Positions 45,061 through 58,372 of a DNA stretch of 64,000 nucleotides are shown here, piece after piece; the stretch's first letter is position 1, and each line of letters begins with the position of its first letter. The translations under genes and the position numbers were made by a program. The DNA comes from Cricetomys ansorgei. Taxonomy: Eukaryota > Chordata > Mammalia > Rodentia > Nesomyidae. The notes beneath the pieces are model-generated. The model was not told the DNA's origin. It saw nothing but the letters and a program-made list of their open reading frames with translations, and made no database searches. The stretch spans positions 2,790,001-2,854,000 of the forward strand of contig JAMJFZ010000181.1 in NCBI GenBank assembly GCA_026225945.1. The letters run 5' to 3'.

Positions 45061-46182
45061 AGGAAGAGGCATAGGCTTTTCTCACCTTTTATCTTGTATA
45101 TAGTGGTCCCCTTCCGTCTCGTCCACAGGGGATATGGCCCGCAAATGCCTGGGACCCAGAATAATGAACCCCATGTATTATAATTGTCCTATATATACAT
45201 ACTATGATTGTTAGTCACAATGAGAAATTAATAACCAATAAAATATAAGTTATACCGTAAACTGAAGGGTTTTTTTGTTTTGTTTTGTTGCTGTCGTTTT
45301 TATAAAAGAAGCTGCACTTATGTCGAAAATCCTATAGACTGACTGTCTAGAACTCCCTTGATTGTGAGAGTCAGAATGTTTCATCTCAAGACCCAACATT
45401 ATGTTGGGTGAATTTTAGTCTTCTTAATAACTACTTATCACTCATCTCTTTGACCACTTAAAATCATGGAGTGTATTAAGTAACTAAGTTGCTAACAGAC
45501 TGTTAGTTATCACAAATTCATAATCTAAGAGTGTCAACCAATAGTATCTGGGACCTACAGCATACACTTCTCCCTGGTTGTCCCACCAATGTATATGATA
45601 GACTCCTTGGCTTATGATTTTCTTTGTTCTGTGACAATAAAATGTTCATGTCATTGCTTCCATGATAAACCTGTCAGTGTGAACAACTCTGAACAACCTA
45701 AATCCACGTTCTTAGGCTACTCGTTTTTGGCTCAGAATGAACTATTTCCTGTTCCCCATTGGATGAGAGAGCTGTGCTTTACGTTGGCACACTAACGTGC
45801 TGTGATGAAGTTTACTTAAGATGTATGAATTCATTTCTGGAATTTCTCAAATTAATATCTCCACACCTTGGAAAACCTCCAGTAGCTGCACGTGCAGAAA
45901 GAAAACCCAGGGAAAGAGAGAGCTGGGCTGCTCAGGACACAGGAAGGCATTGCCACATGAAAACAAACTTCCCTCTGCCTGATTCTCAAACTCAGAGACA
46001 TACGTGGTGAGTTTAGAAGGCAAAATGGCTTATGAAAAGCTAAAGAAAATTAACATTCAAGTGAAAAAGCTTTAACCCCATAGAAAATTTACAGGGGAAA
46101 ATATTATAAGTGCCTAGGACCTGAGGATTGTGTAGCTCTAACCTGCCCTGCCTGTTCCTTGGGTCTCAGGCTGTGAAGACTT

Positions 46183-46184
<2 letters not shown>
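45061..46184. other. No gene recognised
   Basis: AT-rich intergenic DNA. Confidence 0.45.

Positions 46185-46227
<43 letters not shown>
46185..46227. repeat. (TG)n microsatellite
   Basis: A pure TG run of 43 nt. Confidence 0.97.
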
Positions 46228-46230
<3 letters not shown>

Positions 46231-47032
46231 GGTGTGGAGGGGTCTTCTGTTGGGTGATTTACATCTTCCAAGTCCAGTCTGTCTACCGGGTGGGGCCTGC
46301 CTTGTCTTTGAATGCCAGCCAAGCCCAGCCACACCCCTGGAAACATTATTCATCAGCTAATGTAATGTCACCCCCAATCTGTGCTGCTGCTGCTCTCTGC
46401 GGTATGTTCAGAAGCTGGGACAGCTTCTAGCTAAAATAGATCTTTGGCTGAAGAGCAGGTGTCGGTGGTGGCAGGCTAGAATGTCACACAAAGGCAACTC
46501 AGAAAGGGAGAAGTGCTCACCCAGACCAGAAAACCATTTGCTTTTGAAAAGGAGGCATATGGAATATTGGATGTGTGGGTAGGAGTGAAAGAGGAACCCA
46601 AAAAAAGTAATTCACATGGATAAATGCCCATATACTGAACAAAAATTCTTGGTCTGATTCCAGTTTCAAAGTATCCTACAAGGAAAGGCAGCACGCCCAA
46701 GAGCCTACTGCCCCTGTCTTCACACCAGACTCGCAGAGGCCAAGGTGGGTAGGCTTGTGGACATATTTGATGACAACCGTCTTCTCTGTCGCATCAGCCC
46801 CAGTCTTCCATACACACAGAGACCTAGAGGAACATTGCTTCAACGTTGCTTCAACTGCTCAGTGCAAGCCATACTGCCATGACCTACATGTTTTTTGGCT
46901 TGTTAAATCCTGTCTGATTCACAGGACCTGGATCTCATCACCCAGCAGCAACACTGTGGCTTTGAGGGCACTGAGCCATGCATCTATATTCTAGTCAAAA
47001 GTCTAACTGATCCTTGAGAACATAACTGACGT
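46228..47032. other. No gene recognised
   Basis: Intergenic DNA without recognisable repeats. Confidence 0.4.
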
Positions 47033-47162
47033 GTGCGTGTGTGTATGTGTGTGAAAGAGATAGAGACAGAAACACAGAGACACACACAGTGAGAGAGACA
47101 GAGACAGAAAGAGGGACACACACAGAGACTCACAAAAAGGAGGGAGGGAGAGAGAGAGAGAG
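47033..47162. repeat. (GT)/(GAGACA)/(GA) compound microsatellite
   Basis: GTGTGCGTGTGTGTATGTG passes into GAGACAGAAACACAGAGAC-type units and ends in GAGAGAGAGAGAG. It abuts the retroviral remnant on the right. Confidence 0.85.
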
Positions 47163-47174
47163 TCATTGACATTG

Positions 47175-47590
47175 TGGGCACTTACGTATGGTTGTAAGGG
47201 CTGTGGTCTGGGTTAGGGACATGGCAGCTATGGCTGCGGTGGCCACTGATGGAGTTACTGCCACCACTCCAGCTAGGATCATTCCTATCACTCTTTTAGG
47301 CTAGATTAACAAATCCCTTATTTCTTTGATTACCTTGAGGCTTTGGTCCAAGAACCATGGCTAAGAAATATTAATAAGTACTAAAAGGAAGGCTGGTTGA
47401 TAGAATATAGGAATCCTTCTGGGTACTGGGTGAAGTAACAAGTTTATAATGGAGATTAGGGCTTTCGCTAATATTTATGGCGTCAGTCAAGACAGCATAG
47501 CTGTAGGCCCTGTAAGCCTTTATCCACACTAACTGTACTTGACCAACTGATGTTAAAAAGGTCGGTGGCAGCTGCCAGTTTCCAGGTTCT
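47175..47590 (-). mobile_element. Env-like part of a broken endogenous betaretrovirus-like element
   Basis: On the minus strand, frames between about 47590 and 47370 read like a surface-glycoprotein piece (PPTFLTSVGQVQLVWIKAYR, then AYSYAVLTDAINISES). Further on, a dibasic KR (about 47292-47297) is followed by a small-residue hydrophobic stretch rich in Ala, Val, Thr and Ile, as in the start of a transmembrane subunit with a fusion peptide. Stop codons (for example TAG at 47301-47303, TGA soon after 47175) break it, so it is inactive. The assignment rests on composition and order, not on an alignment. Confidence 0.45.
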
Positions 47591-47829
47591 TACGATAAGG
47601 TCCTTTGCCTAGCCTGACTTCAGCCAAAAGCTTCTGTGGAGCCACTGGTAGAACAATGAACAATTGTGCTAACATTGTAGGTATGAGAGGTGTCAAGCAA
47701 GCACTGTCTCCAGGGAGCATAGCCAGGGACTCACTGAACCTTATGTGCTCTACTTTTTTTTTTTCCACTGGAGATGGAAGATATTGTGTGCTGTGGAGGC
47801 CTCAAATCCTATTATTGTATGTTATCATT

Positions 47830-48515
47830 CCACGGCAAGGTGACTCTGACTTATGAGAAATGTACCAAGGAGATTATAAAGAAGAGAGACATATGGGTAA
47901 CACAGGAAAGCAGTTAAAACCAGTAGAGTCTTCCCTCAAATTTCTTGCTGTAAACAAGGATTGTTGTAAAGGAGTGAGTTTAGGCCACCTTAAATGCCTC
48001 GGTAACTCAGATCCAAGGTGCGATCTCACCACAGGTTGGGTGATTGTATCCTTGTAATCACTCTCCTCAGTATCATCATCTGAGGTATCAGGCTGGTCAC
48101 TGCATGTACGACACGTGAATCAAATTTGTCTCTGTCTCTGCGGGTCCCAGGGGTAGCTGTGGCTCCCGTCACTATCTGCGGCTGTTTCTTGAGGACAAGG
48201 GGTCAGTCCTTCATAACCAGAGGAGCAAGGGTACAAGGCTGGACTCCTCTGTCTTTTCATAAGGAAATGGCCTCTGATCTATGGAATTATGTATAAGACT
48301 CTGTAAATAGAAAATTCAAATAGACAGACATTTGGTATCTCTCCCATAATTTTTCTGTTTTTCCAAGTAGCCACATTTACTGTCTTTTCTGGAAACCAAG
48401 GGAGTGTCTCCTGAACATAGGCTAAGATTTGATGAAGTTGGAATGTTTTTACCTTATTTTCTCCTTTCCTCAAAATCTTCAAACACTGCCTGTCTCCAGA
48501 TTCCACTTACTTCAT
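47830..48515 (-). pseudogene. Gag-like part of a broken endogenous betaretrovirus-like element
   Basis: On the minus strand an ATG at 48513-48515 is followed, after an in-frame TAA third codon, by a frame to 48279 with the matrix-domain-like motif LPWFPEKT and a following basic W-K-N-R-K. Further downstream a different frame reads YPWDPQRQRQI and then an acidic stretch (SDQPDTSDDDTEESDY). Near 47900-47924 a frame contains GFNCFPV, as at a matrix/capsid-type junction. Stops and frame changes show decay. No protease or pol is seen before the env-like part, so a large internal deletion is likely. Confidence 0.5.
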
Positions 48516-50039
48516 GTTTTACACCTGATGCATAGAAATATGTTCGCCCTTATCTTTCCTTGTGACCTTGTCATGGGAGTGTTCCCTCAACTAAAGCCAG
48601 TTCCCCAGGGTGAAGGTCCCTACCTGAATGCCACTTGACCTATCCCACACAGATTTAGACTGTGTGTGATGGGGAACGAAGAAACAAGAGGTGCAAGTAA
48701 TGTAAAACTGGGGTCAGGTGGACCAGGTGGACTAGCAGCATCTTGCAGAGGTAAGGGGGGAAGCACTGGCTAATTTCACTAGGGGCTTGCTGTAGGGGAG
48801 CAGTCTCAAGTTGCAATCATCCAGGATGAGAAAGCTGTGATGGTACTTTCTGCTTTTACAGGTTTTAGCTAAAAGTCGGTAACTGGTCAACATCTGTACT
48901 CCATCCAAGGGGAAGGCCTTGCCATTCCCAAGCTTGGCCTCGAGAAGTCTTTGGCAGTCTGAGGCAGTGGTATCCTTCGCATGGTTGTGCTCATGTCAAG
49001 AATCCACATTCCTCTTTTCCCTCACAGGAGATCTTTGGAACTTCGGAAGAGGAAGCAAAGGCTTGACTTGAGGAGGGCAGGACAGCACAGACAGGTGCCT
49101 GATGAACTTCAAATTAAACTCTTTTAAGTTTCTACAATTTTTTACGAACTCATACATAAATTACAGTGCAGTTTGCATATGTAAGAGAGATGATCTTGCA
49201 TTTTAAAGCAGCTGGTTCTGTAAATTAAATTCCTGTATCAATCCCCAAAGAGGAGTTGTTTTCCCCCCCTCATACTAAAGTGAACATGTGGTTTCAAAAG
49301 CAGGTATAAAGCCTTCAGTACCCACTAAGTGAAATGATCCCTGAGTTCAACAGAATAGGCACTTTCTATGGCAGAGTCTTTAGGGGTAAGCATTAGGAAG
49401 GGAAGGCTCCCATGCTGACTAGAACCAAATGTAATGGGGGCAGCACACATCAACAGGAAGAATGTCTCACAGAAAGTCTTCAGCTTTAGGAATCCTGGTA
49501 GGCAGGAAATCCTGAGTCTTTCTTTCCCCCACATTTAAAAAAAATAAAAATAAAAAAACAAAAAACTTACAAGTTCTTTCAGTGGTGGTGGGGGGCAGAA
49601 AAATTTACAATAACTTATCTGAAGAGAATTCATGACTGAAATATGTCGAATTCATGACTGAAGTATGCTATTCCAGTAGCATGCATGAGCAGGACGGAGG
49701 TGAAGAGAGCAGAGGCAGAGGGAATGTGCGGGCATCATCCCATGCCGCCCTCAGTCTGGACTATCCGGAAACCCCATGCCCTGGGATAGTTAATGCTGGC
49801 TTCACCTCATCTCTTAACACACATTTGCCAGTCTCAGAGCTCTGTGGCCTTGTTATAGCAGTTCATCTTTTCCTTATGCTAAGATCTCTTTATGGGAAGT
49901 TTAGAAATAAAATTCTTTTAATGTAGAACAGTATCACATGGTGAGGCTTCAAAGTACAGATTATCAAATGTCCCATAAACTGCAGCTCTGCTTCCTAACC
50001 TCTGGTTCCCACCTGTCTCATGGGTCCTATATCCCAGTG
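48516..50039. other. Possible retroviral leader, then unassigned DNA
   Basis: About 48516-49080 may be leader or LTR of the minus-strand retroviral remnant, but I see no LTR ends. The rest is AT-rich DNA with an A-run near 49539-49566. Confidence 0.3.
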
Positions 50040-50335
50040 TTTTCTATCTCTGCATGTGCATGGGTTGGCAGGTATGCAATCACACCCATGTGTGCAGGTC
50101 CCGACTTTGGTTGTCTTTCTGTCCCTCCCAACCTTTTCTTTATACACCAAGATAGTCTCTCCCTTGAACCCAGAGCTCCCCGCAGGGATTTTGTCAGCTC
50201 GTTCTGATCATTGGGAATGCTGCTATGTCCACCCTGCCTTTCATGGGTGCTGGAACTCCAAATGGAGTCCTTGGATTTGCAGGAGGGCTTTACTTGGTTT
50301 ATCCACTGAACTATCTTCCAAGCCTCAGCACCTTT
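50040..50335 (-). mobile_element. Old rodent SINE-like repeat, antisense
   Basis: GGGTGCTGGAACTCCAAATG, GGAGGGCTTTACTTGGTTTA and TCCACTGAACTATCTTCCAA are the reverse of a tRNA-derived SINE head and body of the same type as 2130-2415. Confidence 0.45.
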
Positions 50336-52667
50336 CAAAACTCAACACCTCATAGAAACAGAGTTTTGGTATTTCCCAGTGCAGATTTGCTAAATGAAGG
50401 GACTGCCATTAAGGAAGTAGTAGTAGTAACGATGTAGCAACCTGGTGGGTATGAGATGGGCAGCTGATAACTTTCTGGAGCCAAGGCATGCATGTTGGAA
50501 CAATTGTCTATGGGCTTTGAGAACAGTGGAAAAAAGCAGGTTTCAAGCAACTTAAAGTACAGTTTTGATTATGACATGTAATCCAAGTTTTAAGTGGGGT
50601 TAGTATCAATGCGTGAAATACTTCAAATTCTACTTTAAAAGGCTTTGGATATTTAAGGACTTACATGGAGACTATTGCTCTATTTTTAAGATATTAAGCC
50701 AGGACAGAATATGAGAAATTTTATTCTACAAAGCATGACTAAAAATTTCCAGTATGTCAAGAACTGTATTTGGGAAAATTATATCAATATTGCCTTTTCT
50801 ATTAAATACATTCCAGTAAGAGCTTCAAATCTTGTGGCCAATCATTACCTAATTTTGTATCTATTATGTGTCTACTGCTTGTGTATCTCTCAGTGTTTTT
50901 CTGTGCTTATTTCTGGAAGAGTCCATGCTTGTTTAATTGGCTATTCATAAACTCCACTGAAGCCATCAGGAAAAAAACAAAAAACAAAAAACAAAACCTC
51001 ATCCCAGAATATTTCGTGAGCACATTTCATGCTGCCTTTAAAACCATTTATTTTTGTATAAGCGTGTAAGACCTGTTTACATGGATTTTCCTTCATTCTC
51101 CATCACTTTTTAGAGACATCCTCACATTTTCCTCTTATGTACAACCCCGCAATAACACCTGCTGCAAAATCCTTTAGGTTAAAGACTCTCCAAGCTGGGC
51201 AAGTCTCACACAAATTTACAACTTTCTATTTCAGAACAGAATTTCATTCTGTGTTTTAATTTCTAGCATGTTGACCAGTCTTTAAATCTCTAGCTGTGTC
51301 TTCCAGAGCACACTTAAAATATCTACACCCTTGGAAGCCTGGAGGTCAGAGTGGGGAGGAATGGGGGCTGGTGGAGGGGCTTAGACATAGGATTAACACA
51401 TACACATTATAAAGTTTTAGCCCTTGGGCTATCGAAGTCATTTAATCTGGAGAAAAGCACCTAAGATCCCTCCCCCATAATACACACACACACACACACA
51501 CACACCTCTTATAAAAGGGTTCTCTTCGATCAGGTAAGTTAAAAACCTATTTTAAGATTGTGGGTCAGAGGTAAATAGCTATACAGAGAAAAGCTTAACA
51601 GTTTTCCTCTTAATTCCAAATGAACTCCATTCCAGCATCTCTGTTTTGGCTGCATGGATTTCTTTTACTTTGGACAAATTTTGGAATTGTTGGGAAACAA
51701 AACAAAACAAATGCACAGCAACATATCCAAGGCTTTGTCTGAAATGTTCAGATGAAATATTTCTAGCACATGTATGTCACCTGGGGCTGTAGTGTGACAT
51801 GAGTGGCAACAGGGACTGGAGAAATACTGGAATCTGTTGGCTGAGTAGTGATGGGTACGAGATGTAAGACACAAACTCTGCTTTTGCATGAACAAAGCAA
51901 AAGAGTTTGTGATAAATTATGATTAATAATTTTCTTCCCTAGCATCTTTTTAGCGTGAAGTCAGCCATACTGGTTTTACCTCACTTAACCGTTAATAACT
52001 TTCTTTTTCCTTGCAAGAGATTTCATGTTCTATTTAAAAGGATGCAACAGTATCGATACATATAACACTGTATAATTACACATATGCATACACTGTCACT
52101 TTTTGCTAACAGAATTTGTATCTTTAGCAAGGATCCTCCCTCTACTGATTTTATTCTCAGTAATGGAAAGGACGTATGGAGTAACTTTGGTAATACATTA
52201 GGTAGACTAACGACAGAAAGATTCTATATACTTAAATATGAACAGATAGGACTTTGTCCCATTTGGAGCTTTCACAGCATCAAATCTACTAAAACAACTT
52301 CACTTTAGAGTATCAGACACTTTCACGCTAACCTGAAATTTCCTGCCTCAGAGCGTGGCAGGAATGGTTGCATCGTATGCAACCATGTTTGGCCCCTCAG
52401 CACCTTTTGAATACACTCAAGAAGTATGCCAACATGGACTTGGAATAACTAGCATTTGGCATACATTTACATTAAAGGTATCATGCCAACATATTCTATC
52501 CCAAAAGCAATAGTAGGCAGTAACACAACCACTTTTGACAAGTGTTTCAGGGAGGTCCAAACACAATGGTAAGTGGGTACTGGTACAGAACTTGGGACCA
52601 AATCTGTTATTACATATCTGTATTGATATCTGTATGGTTTCCAGAGGACCATTTTTTGTTTGTTTGT
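50336..52667. other. No gene recognised
   Basis: AT-rich intergenic DNA containing a (CA)n run at about 51481-51506 and an AAAAC-rich run near 50970-50997. Confidence 0.4.
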
Positions 52668-52796
52668 TTGTATCTGAGACAGGGTCTCATTACATAGCCC
52701 TGGCTGGTCTGGAACTGGTTGGTCTCAAACTCAGATTGCCTGCCTTTGCCTTCTTATTAACTGCTGGGATAAAGGTAAGTGCCATCACATCCAGCT
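52668..52796 (-). mobile_element. B1-type SINE, antisense
   Basis: GTTTGTTTGTTTGTATCTGA leads into GACAGGGTCTCATTACATAG, CCCTGGCTGGTCTGGAACTG and TAACTGCTGGGATAAAGGTA with GCCATCACATCCAGCT. It lies just beyond the likely Bbx 3' end. Confidence 0.85.
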
Positions 52797-53207
52797 AAAA
52801 TAAGACAAGGTTCAGGAATGCTTTACTTATTCAGCTTGAGGTCTGAGCCTAATGATGTAACTCACAGTTTCATTACAATCCAAGAGTATGTCTAGCTCTC
52901 ATTCCTAAAAGCCCTCATCCCAAGTGGCAGCCTGAAGTGAATCTTTCTTCTGTTGGGACTCCCATCCATCTTCCACCCTCCACATTAGGATAGAGCAACT
53001 GACCATTGTCTCAGGAGGTAGAGCTCCTTAGATGAACACGGTGTTAAGGGGAAGCCATTAATACATGTTCTGTGATAGTTGAAGAATCCTTTATTTTTTT
53101 TTCTACTGCTTTTACTGGACATGATACACTGAAGGCACATATTCTATGGTTGGTAGTGTGAACATAAGGAAATGTATTTGAATAACATCTTTAAAATATT
53201 TCAAATT

Positions 53208-53226
53208 TTTATTAAATATTTTTATT
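53208..53226 (-). terminator. Candidate distal poly(A) signals of Bbx
   Basis: Two minus-strand AATAAA hexamers lie 13 nt apart (53221-53226 and 53208-53213), with U-rich sequence and GU-containing segments (GATGTTATTC, TTATGTTC) shortly after them. Another AATAAA follows at 53090-53095. The B1 element at 52668-52796 begins soon beyond. These are the likeliest 3' ends of the long Bbx mRNA, but there is no transcript evidence. Confidence 0.4.
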
Positions 53227-54063
53227 CGGTTTTAAGATCACAGTTAAAGTACTTTAGCATGTTATACACATGAATTACATGTGCAATTTTTAGAAATATC
53301 AAATTAGGTATAAGATTTTGAAGAAATTATATAAATGTGTAATTGACTTTTACTACACATACATCTAAGAAAGCAATAATTCTGTTGTACCATTAACTGG
53401 AAATCATTTATTACATGGCATGTTTACACCAACTCTAAAGAGAACCAAGCCAATTTCCAAAGCAAAATAAAATAAAATAAAAACAAAAATGAGCGAATCA
53501 GTCATGCTGAAACTGTCAACAGACTTAAGACCCGGGGTCAAATGAAGCTATGGTTAATTTATGACATGTAAGTAAGCAATTCAAATCTATGAGAACCAGT
53601 TAATAACCTGGTGTGTGGAATCTCAGGTTTTATCAACCTTTTGACAAATTCCTGAGAGCCAGAGGCTTGCTTAGTGCTAACAACATGAAAATGTGGCTGA
53701 ACAATGACTAAGCTCGAGGTCCCCAGCCTTCCCGACCCTAGGTTCTGCTGCTCCGAGAGTCAGAGCCGAGGCACTAACGTGAGGTGTCAGGAGACAAGAG
53801 CAAACACCTTCTGGCAAGCAACAGAGAAGTCAGTGACATTCCATGGAACATGAGTGTCTCTATGATTTAGGTTAGAGCTTGTGAGGTAAGATTCGTGTTG
53901 TGGGTGGGTTTGGAGGCATTCAATCAGACCCTTGCTACTCAGTCACCAGTTCTGGCCCAAGTTATCAGAAAATCTTTGGAAGTAGTAGTAATGTTCACAA
54001 AAACTAGTTCTGTGCATGAAAATCAATTTGAAGGCATGATCAGTTTGACCAGTGGCTGCCAAG

Positions 54064-54122
54064 AAAAAAAAACAAAACAAAAAACAAAAACAAAAAACCA
54101 AAAAGAACAAAGCAAAGCAAAA
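54064..54122. repeat. (AAAAC)n-rich tract in the Bbx 3' UTR
   Basis: A-runs with regular C interruptions. In the Bbx mRNA (minus strand) it is a U-rich GUUUU tract. Confidence 0.85.
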
Positions 54123-57100
54123 CAGTGGCCACAGAACTTTTAACTACAAAGTTCCTCCTGTGAATTTATCAGTTCAAAAAAAAAAAAACACACCACCACA
54201 GATAAAATTTGGTCAAAAGAGGAATCCCTCCCCCCATAAATGTATATTTATATATTTGAAGGAAAGGGTAGCACAGATAGGTGCAGATATCCAAAGAAGT
54301 CAAACGCATGTCATTTACTTCTGTTGCTTCTTTGTTCTGAAATGTAAGAAGGTAGTAATGTCCCCAGTGAAAAGGACAGTCATTCAGCATGGAGCATTAA
54401 CGAACTTAGCTATCACTTCCAAATACACGCAAAGCAGTCCATCAAACCCTGACACTTCACCAGATACATGGTTCCATGAACTACACAGCTGCTTCTGCTT
54501 TCATTATACACATGTTGTTAGTTAATCTAAGTAAGACTTTAACAATCCCCAAACTCAAATAAAACCAAGTCCAGTCTAACTCTTTGGGAATGCCTGTATA
54601 AACAGAAACAACATCTAATTAGCAATTAGTACACTTTGCATAAAGTGCAAAACAAGGATGTGTGGGGGAGAAGCTAAATTCAATTTCCACCTAGCAGTCA
54701 TGCCAAACACTTTACAGGTCGAATGTGATAAGCACTTGCTTCTACTGCAAGACATTGTTCTCTCGGAGAAGGCGGTCTGTGAAGTCAAAACACTGCAGTG
54801 GAAAATAGTGGCACTGAAGGTAGAAGCGAAAGACAGACTCACTGAAATTAACTTTGAAAGCCGAGGTAGCCCATGAGGATTGGCCTTATCTGAGGGCTCT
54901 GTGGAGCAGTGCAATCAAAGGTGAATGGCAACAGCATCATGTTCACCCCAACATTTCCCTTTCAAATGGTGACTCCAGGCCTCCCCTGATTTCCTTCCTC
55001 TCTCGGGATGAACTGGTGGTGCTTCTCCTCTGTTGAATGGGTGCTGTCCTCCAGCCTCCAGCTGCTGGTCTTCAGAACACTTACGACGCATACAGTAGTT
55101 TAGCAGGCAGCATGGTCCCACTGCTTCACATTAACATCAAATGCCAAGCTTGGAACAGAGCTATGTAGTATTCCCCACCCCACCCTATAAACAGATCACG
55201 TCATTCAGTTCTCAGCTAGTGTCTGTTCCATAGCAATTTATAATTGGCTTGAGATTTTACAATGGTGCAAACACTTCCGTATGTTGAGCCAAGGACTGCA
55301 GAGTGCAAACGCATTTTTTATCACTTAGCAAAGCATCTGATTTAGTAAGAAAACAAAGGGGGTTGAACACTCAGACTCTGACCCCAGACGGGTTCAGATG
55401 CTCCTATTCTCTCAATAGTGTTGCTGTCATTTTTCTCTAGTAACTATAAAGGCAGGAAGTGGAGTAACAATGATAATATGGGAATTATTTCAGCATGGTT
55501 TCTGGGCAACATCTGATAAAATTAAGTAATTTCTGATACTTGTGGGGGGAAAGGCCATCAGAATCACAAGATCCTTCAAGAAGGGGTTTAATGAACTAAG
55601 AGTTTTGATCCACCATCTGAGTCTAACCTAATTTGGGGACAAGAGCCTATAATTTCCAATGTGGCTGTGGGACACTTTTCGTTTTCCTGATCTCCTTTAC
55701 AGTACCCAAACAAACAAAATGTCAGTCTTACAGTATTGTTTCACTCAGCAAAGAGCTGCAGTTTGAGTTACCACTATATACTCTAGACATTTCAAAATTA
55801 CATTGGAAATACCAGAATAACCAAAATAAATAAAAGGCTAAAGAACACTGGAAGAGTACAATGTCTGCACCTGAGACAGAACCTTCCACTTCCAGCACTG
55901 CAGAGAAGGGCAAGAATGACTTTCAAAAGATTTACATACAGGTTTGAATCCAGAAACTAAGGTTAAAAGCATAAATATTGACAATTTCAACTAAATGCAA
56001 AATGATTTCTGAAAGATATGCTACAACAATTTAGAATATAACAAAGCAGAAGAACATTGTTTTGGTTTGCTTGAGATATACATAAGGTGCAAGGACTTGT
56101 TTTCTCAAGTCTGCCGGGAGACGAACGTTAGTGTGGATGGTGCTGGCTGGCAGATTACAAGAACAGAGCAGAGCAGCACAGCAACACCAGTTTCCAGAAG
56201 GAGACAGTGAAATGAAAGTGACGACGCTAATGGAGGGGAGAACAACGTAATGGACTGAAGGATTTATGCTAATGAATGCTGTTACCTGAAAACACCAACA
56301 CCCCTCTCCAGTAGATTTGGGGTAGGAGAAACACAGCTACTGAAATCAAGACCTCACTCAAGAGAACTATAAAGCTTTGCAGGATTTCTGCTACTCTCAG
56401 TGCCTAACCGCTTAAAAATTAAGCATTTCTACAAAAGGTTTGTTTTTAAAGTATCTGAAAACAGTCATATCCAGTAAGTCCCTCCCATCCCCACCCTGCC
56501 TAAGGGAAAAGCCACTGGTGTTTAGGAAAAGCAGACCAGGTAAGATATTAACCACGTAGAAAAAAGTCATCTCAGTTGCTTCTTTTAAAAAAAGGTTTCA
56601 GGAATATACAGCAATCTCTTAAGGGACTCTAGTGAAATGTACTTGGAGGACTGAAGGGGCGCTCTGGCAAAAATAGATCTGTTCTAATGTGTTCTAGAGA
56701 ATAACAAGTTAGTACCATTGTCGAGATGCATGTTCTGCACCAATGCAATTGTTGGTTTTCTACTTCTGTTACTATCATTTTTGGGTTTTAGCTAATCATC
56801 ATGTTTAAATCACTGCTAGCAAGTGGTCCAACACTCCAACAGCCACCTACATCAGGACCCAGCAATTTCCAAACATTCACTTTTAGTTTGAAATTTAGAA
56901 AATATTATTAAAACAGTTACCACGGTAAAAATAGTCTGCTAAAATCTGGGGTTGTCCACTTGACTTATTTCTATGTGAATGGGGTTAAGCTATACCTACT
57001 GATTCACCTTTTACTAATTCCTGCTTCCTCCGTCCCCACAATGAACATGAATTTTGAGGACACAATTCTAATACTTTGCTGCTCTCCCTTCCTGCTTTGG

Positions 57101-58173
57101 AAACACAACAAAATAAATCTCCATCTTTTTCAATTCTGTTAGCATTGTTGTACATATTTTCCAGCACCGGAACTGAAGTAATATCTACAACTGTGAGAAG
57201 CTAGACTCAGACAGTATTAATAGAGTCATTTTATATGGCTATTAGGTCAAATTACAATTAGAAAAAAAAGTCTTCATTACAATTCAGTCAAGTATAAATA
57301 AGAAAGCTAGATAAAACCATGTAAACCGTCACCATTGAGAGATCTAATTCAAAAGCTTCAAACTCCAGCTAGCACTATCAAAACTCCACCAGTTTGAAAA
57401 CTATTAAAAATTATTGCTGGGATCCAAAAATTAAAATTTGGTAGTTTGTGCTGTGATGCAAGAGTGGGGAAATACTTTGTGCTATGGAATAAATACCCTG
57501 TAAAATCTGTAGCCTCAGATTAATTTTGATGTATCACTTTGCATCTGTTGCTAGGAAACAAGACACTGTGAACGTCAGGTGGTTAAGTCAATATGTTGAA
57601 TGTTGTAAGCCAGTTAATCCACTTGGCACTGGCATATGGTTGGTTTTATGCTTAAAAGCAACAACACATAAAAAGGAAACAGAAACTTGTAGGTGGATCT
57701 GACTGAGAGGCGCACCTCCCCCATCGTTTACGCCATACCTCCTCAACAATACAAACTCCAAATGGCTCCTAAAACCTGCAGTGCCTATTAGGCCGTGCAT
57801 AGCAATCGCAACCCGTCCAGTCTGTCAGTGATGGATGTAAAAGGTCTGAAGCTCCAAGTCCATATGAAGTGAGCATCTTCAATGTGTTTAGAATAATGAA
57901 GTAATACTAAGGTCACTTCTGAATAATATTTTTGTCTTTTTTGTTTGTTTGTTTGTATGAACGATCCATTGGTCATTTAGACCACTGTGTAAAAATAAAA
58001 GAATCCTCAAGGCATGAAAACATCAATAATCTGTAATCTGCAGGATGCTTCCCCTGTCTGGGAAAATATTTGCCACAATTTGCCCCAAGCAAATTCTTCT
58101 TGGTCACTCAAGGCTAAGAAAAAAAATTCAGATTGTAAGAATTGTAATATTCTCTTTCTCAATCTTAAAATCA

Positions 58174-58192
58174 ATCTCTCTCTCTCTCTCTT

Positions 58193-58225
<33 letters not shown>
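58174..58225. repeat. (CT)n tract in the Bbx 3' UTR
   Basis: CT units with two TTTCTTTC breaks. In the Bbx mRNA this reads as a GA-repeat about 700 nt after the stop codon. Confidence 0.95.
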
Positions 58226-58228
<3 letters not shown>

Positions 58229-58366
58229 AGCAAACTACCACTACCACTCTGGTGGCAAATATAAAAGTGCAGAATATATGGACCACGAGGCCGAGCATAC
58301 ACCGCTAACAATGGTACGTCTGCCTGCCCATGCTGCTTGGGAGTCTCTGGTACAGGCTTTTTAATA

Positions 58367-58372
58367 TTTATT
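58367..58372 (-). terminator. Candidate early poly(A) signal of Bbx
   Basis: A perfect AATAAA on the minus strand lies about 510 nt after the Bbx stop codon. The sequence after it is not strongly GU-rich, so its use is uncertain. Confidence 0.3.

Noticed and set aside
1..53000. Exons of Cd47, the expected next gene downstream of Bbx
   Set aside because: I found no immunoglobulin-like or multi-membrane-segment exon on either strand. In human the two genes are more than 200 kb apart, so none is expected.
54052..54525. 157-codon plus-strand frame
   Set aside because: It lies antisense within the Bbx 3' UTR, and its start is a lysine/glutamine run from the AAAAC tract.
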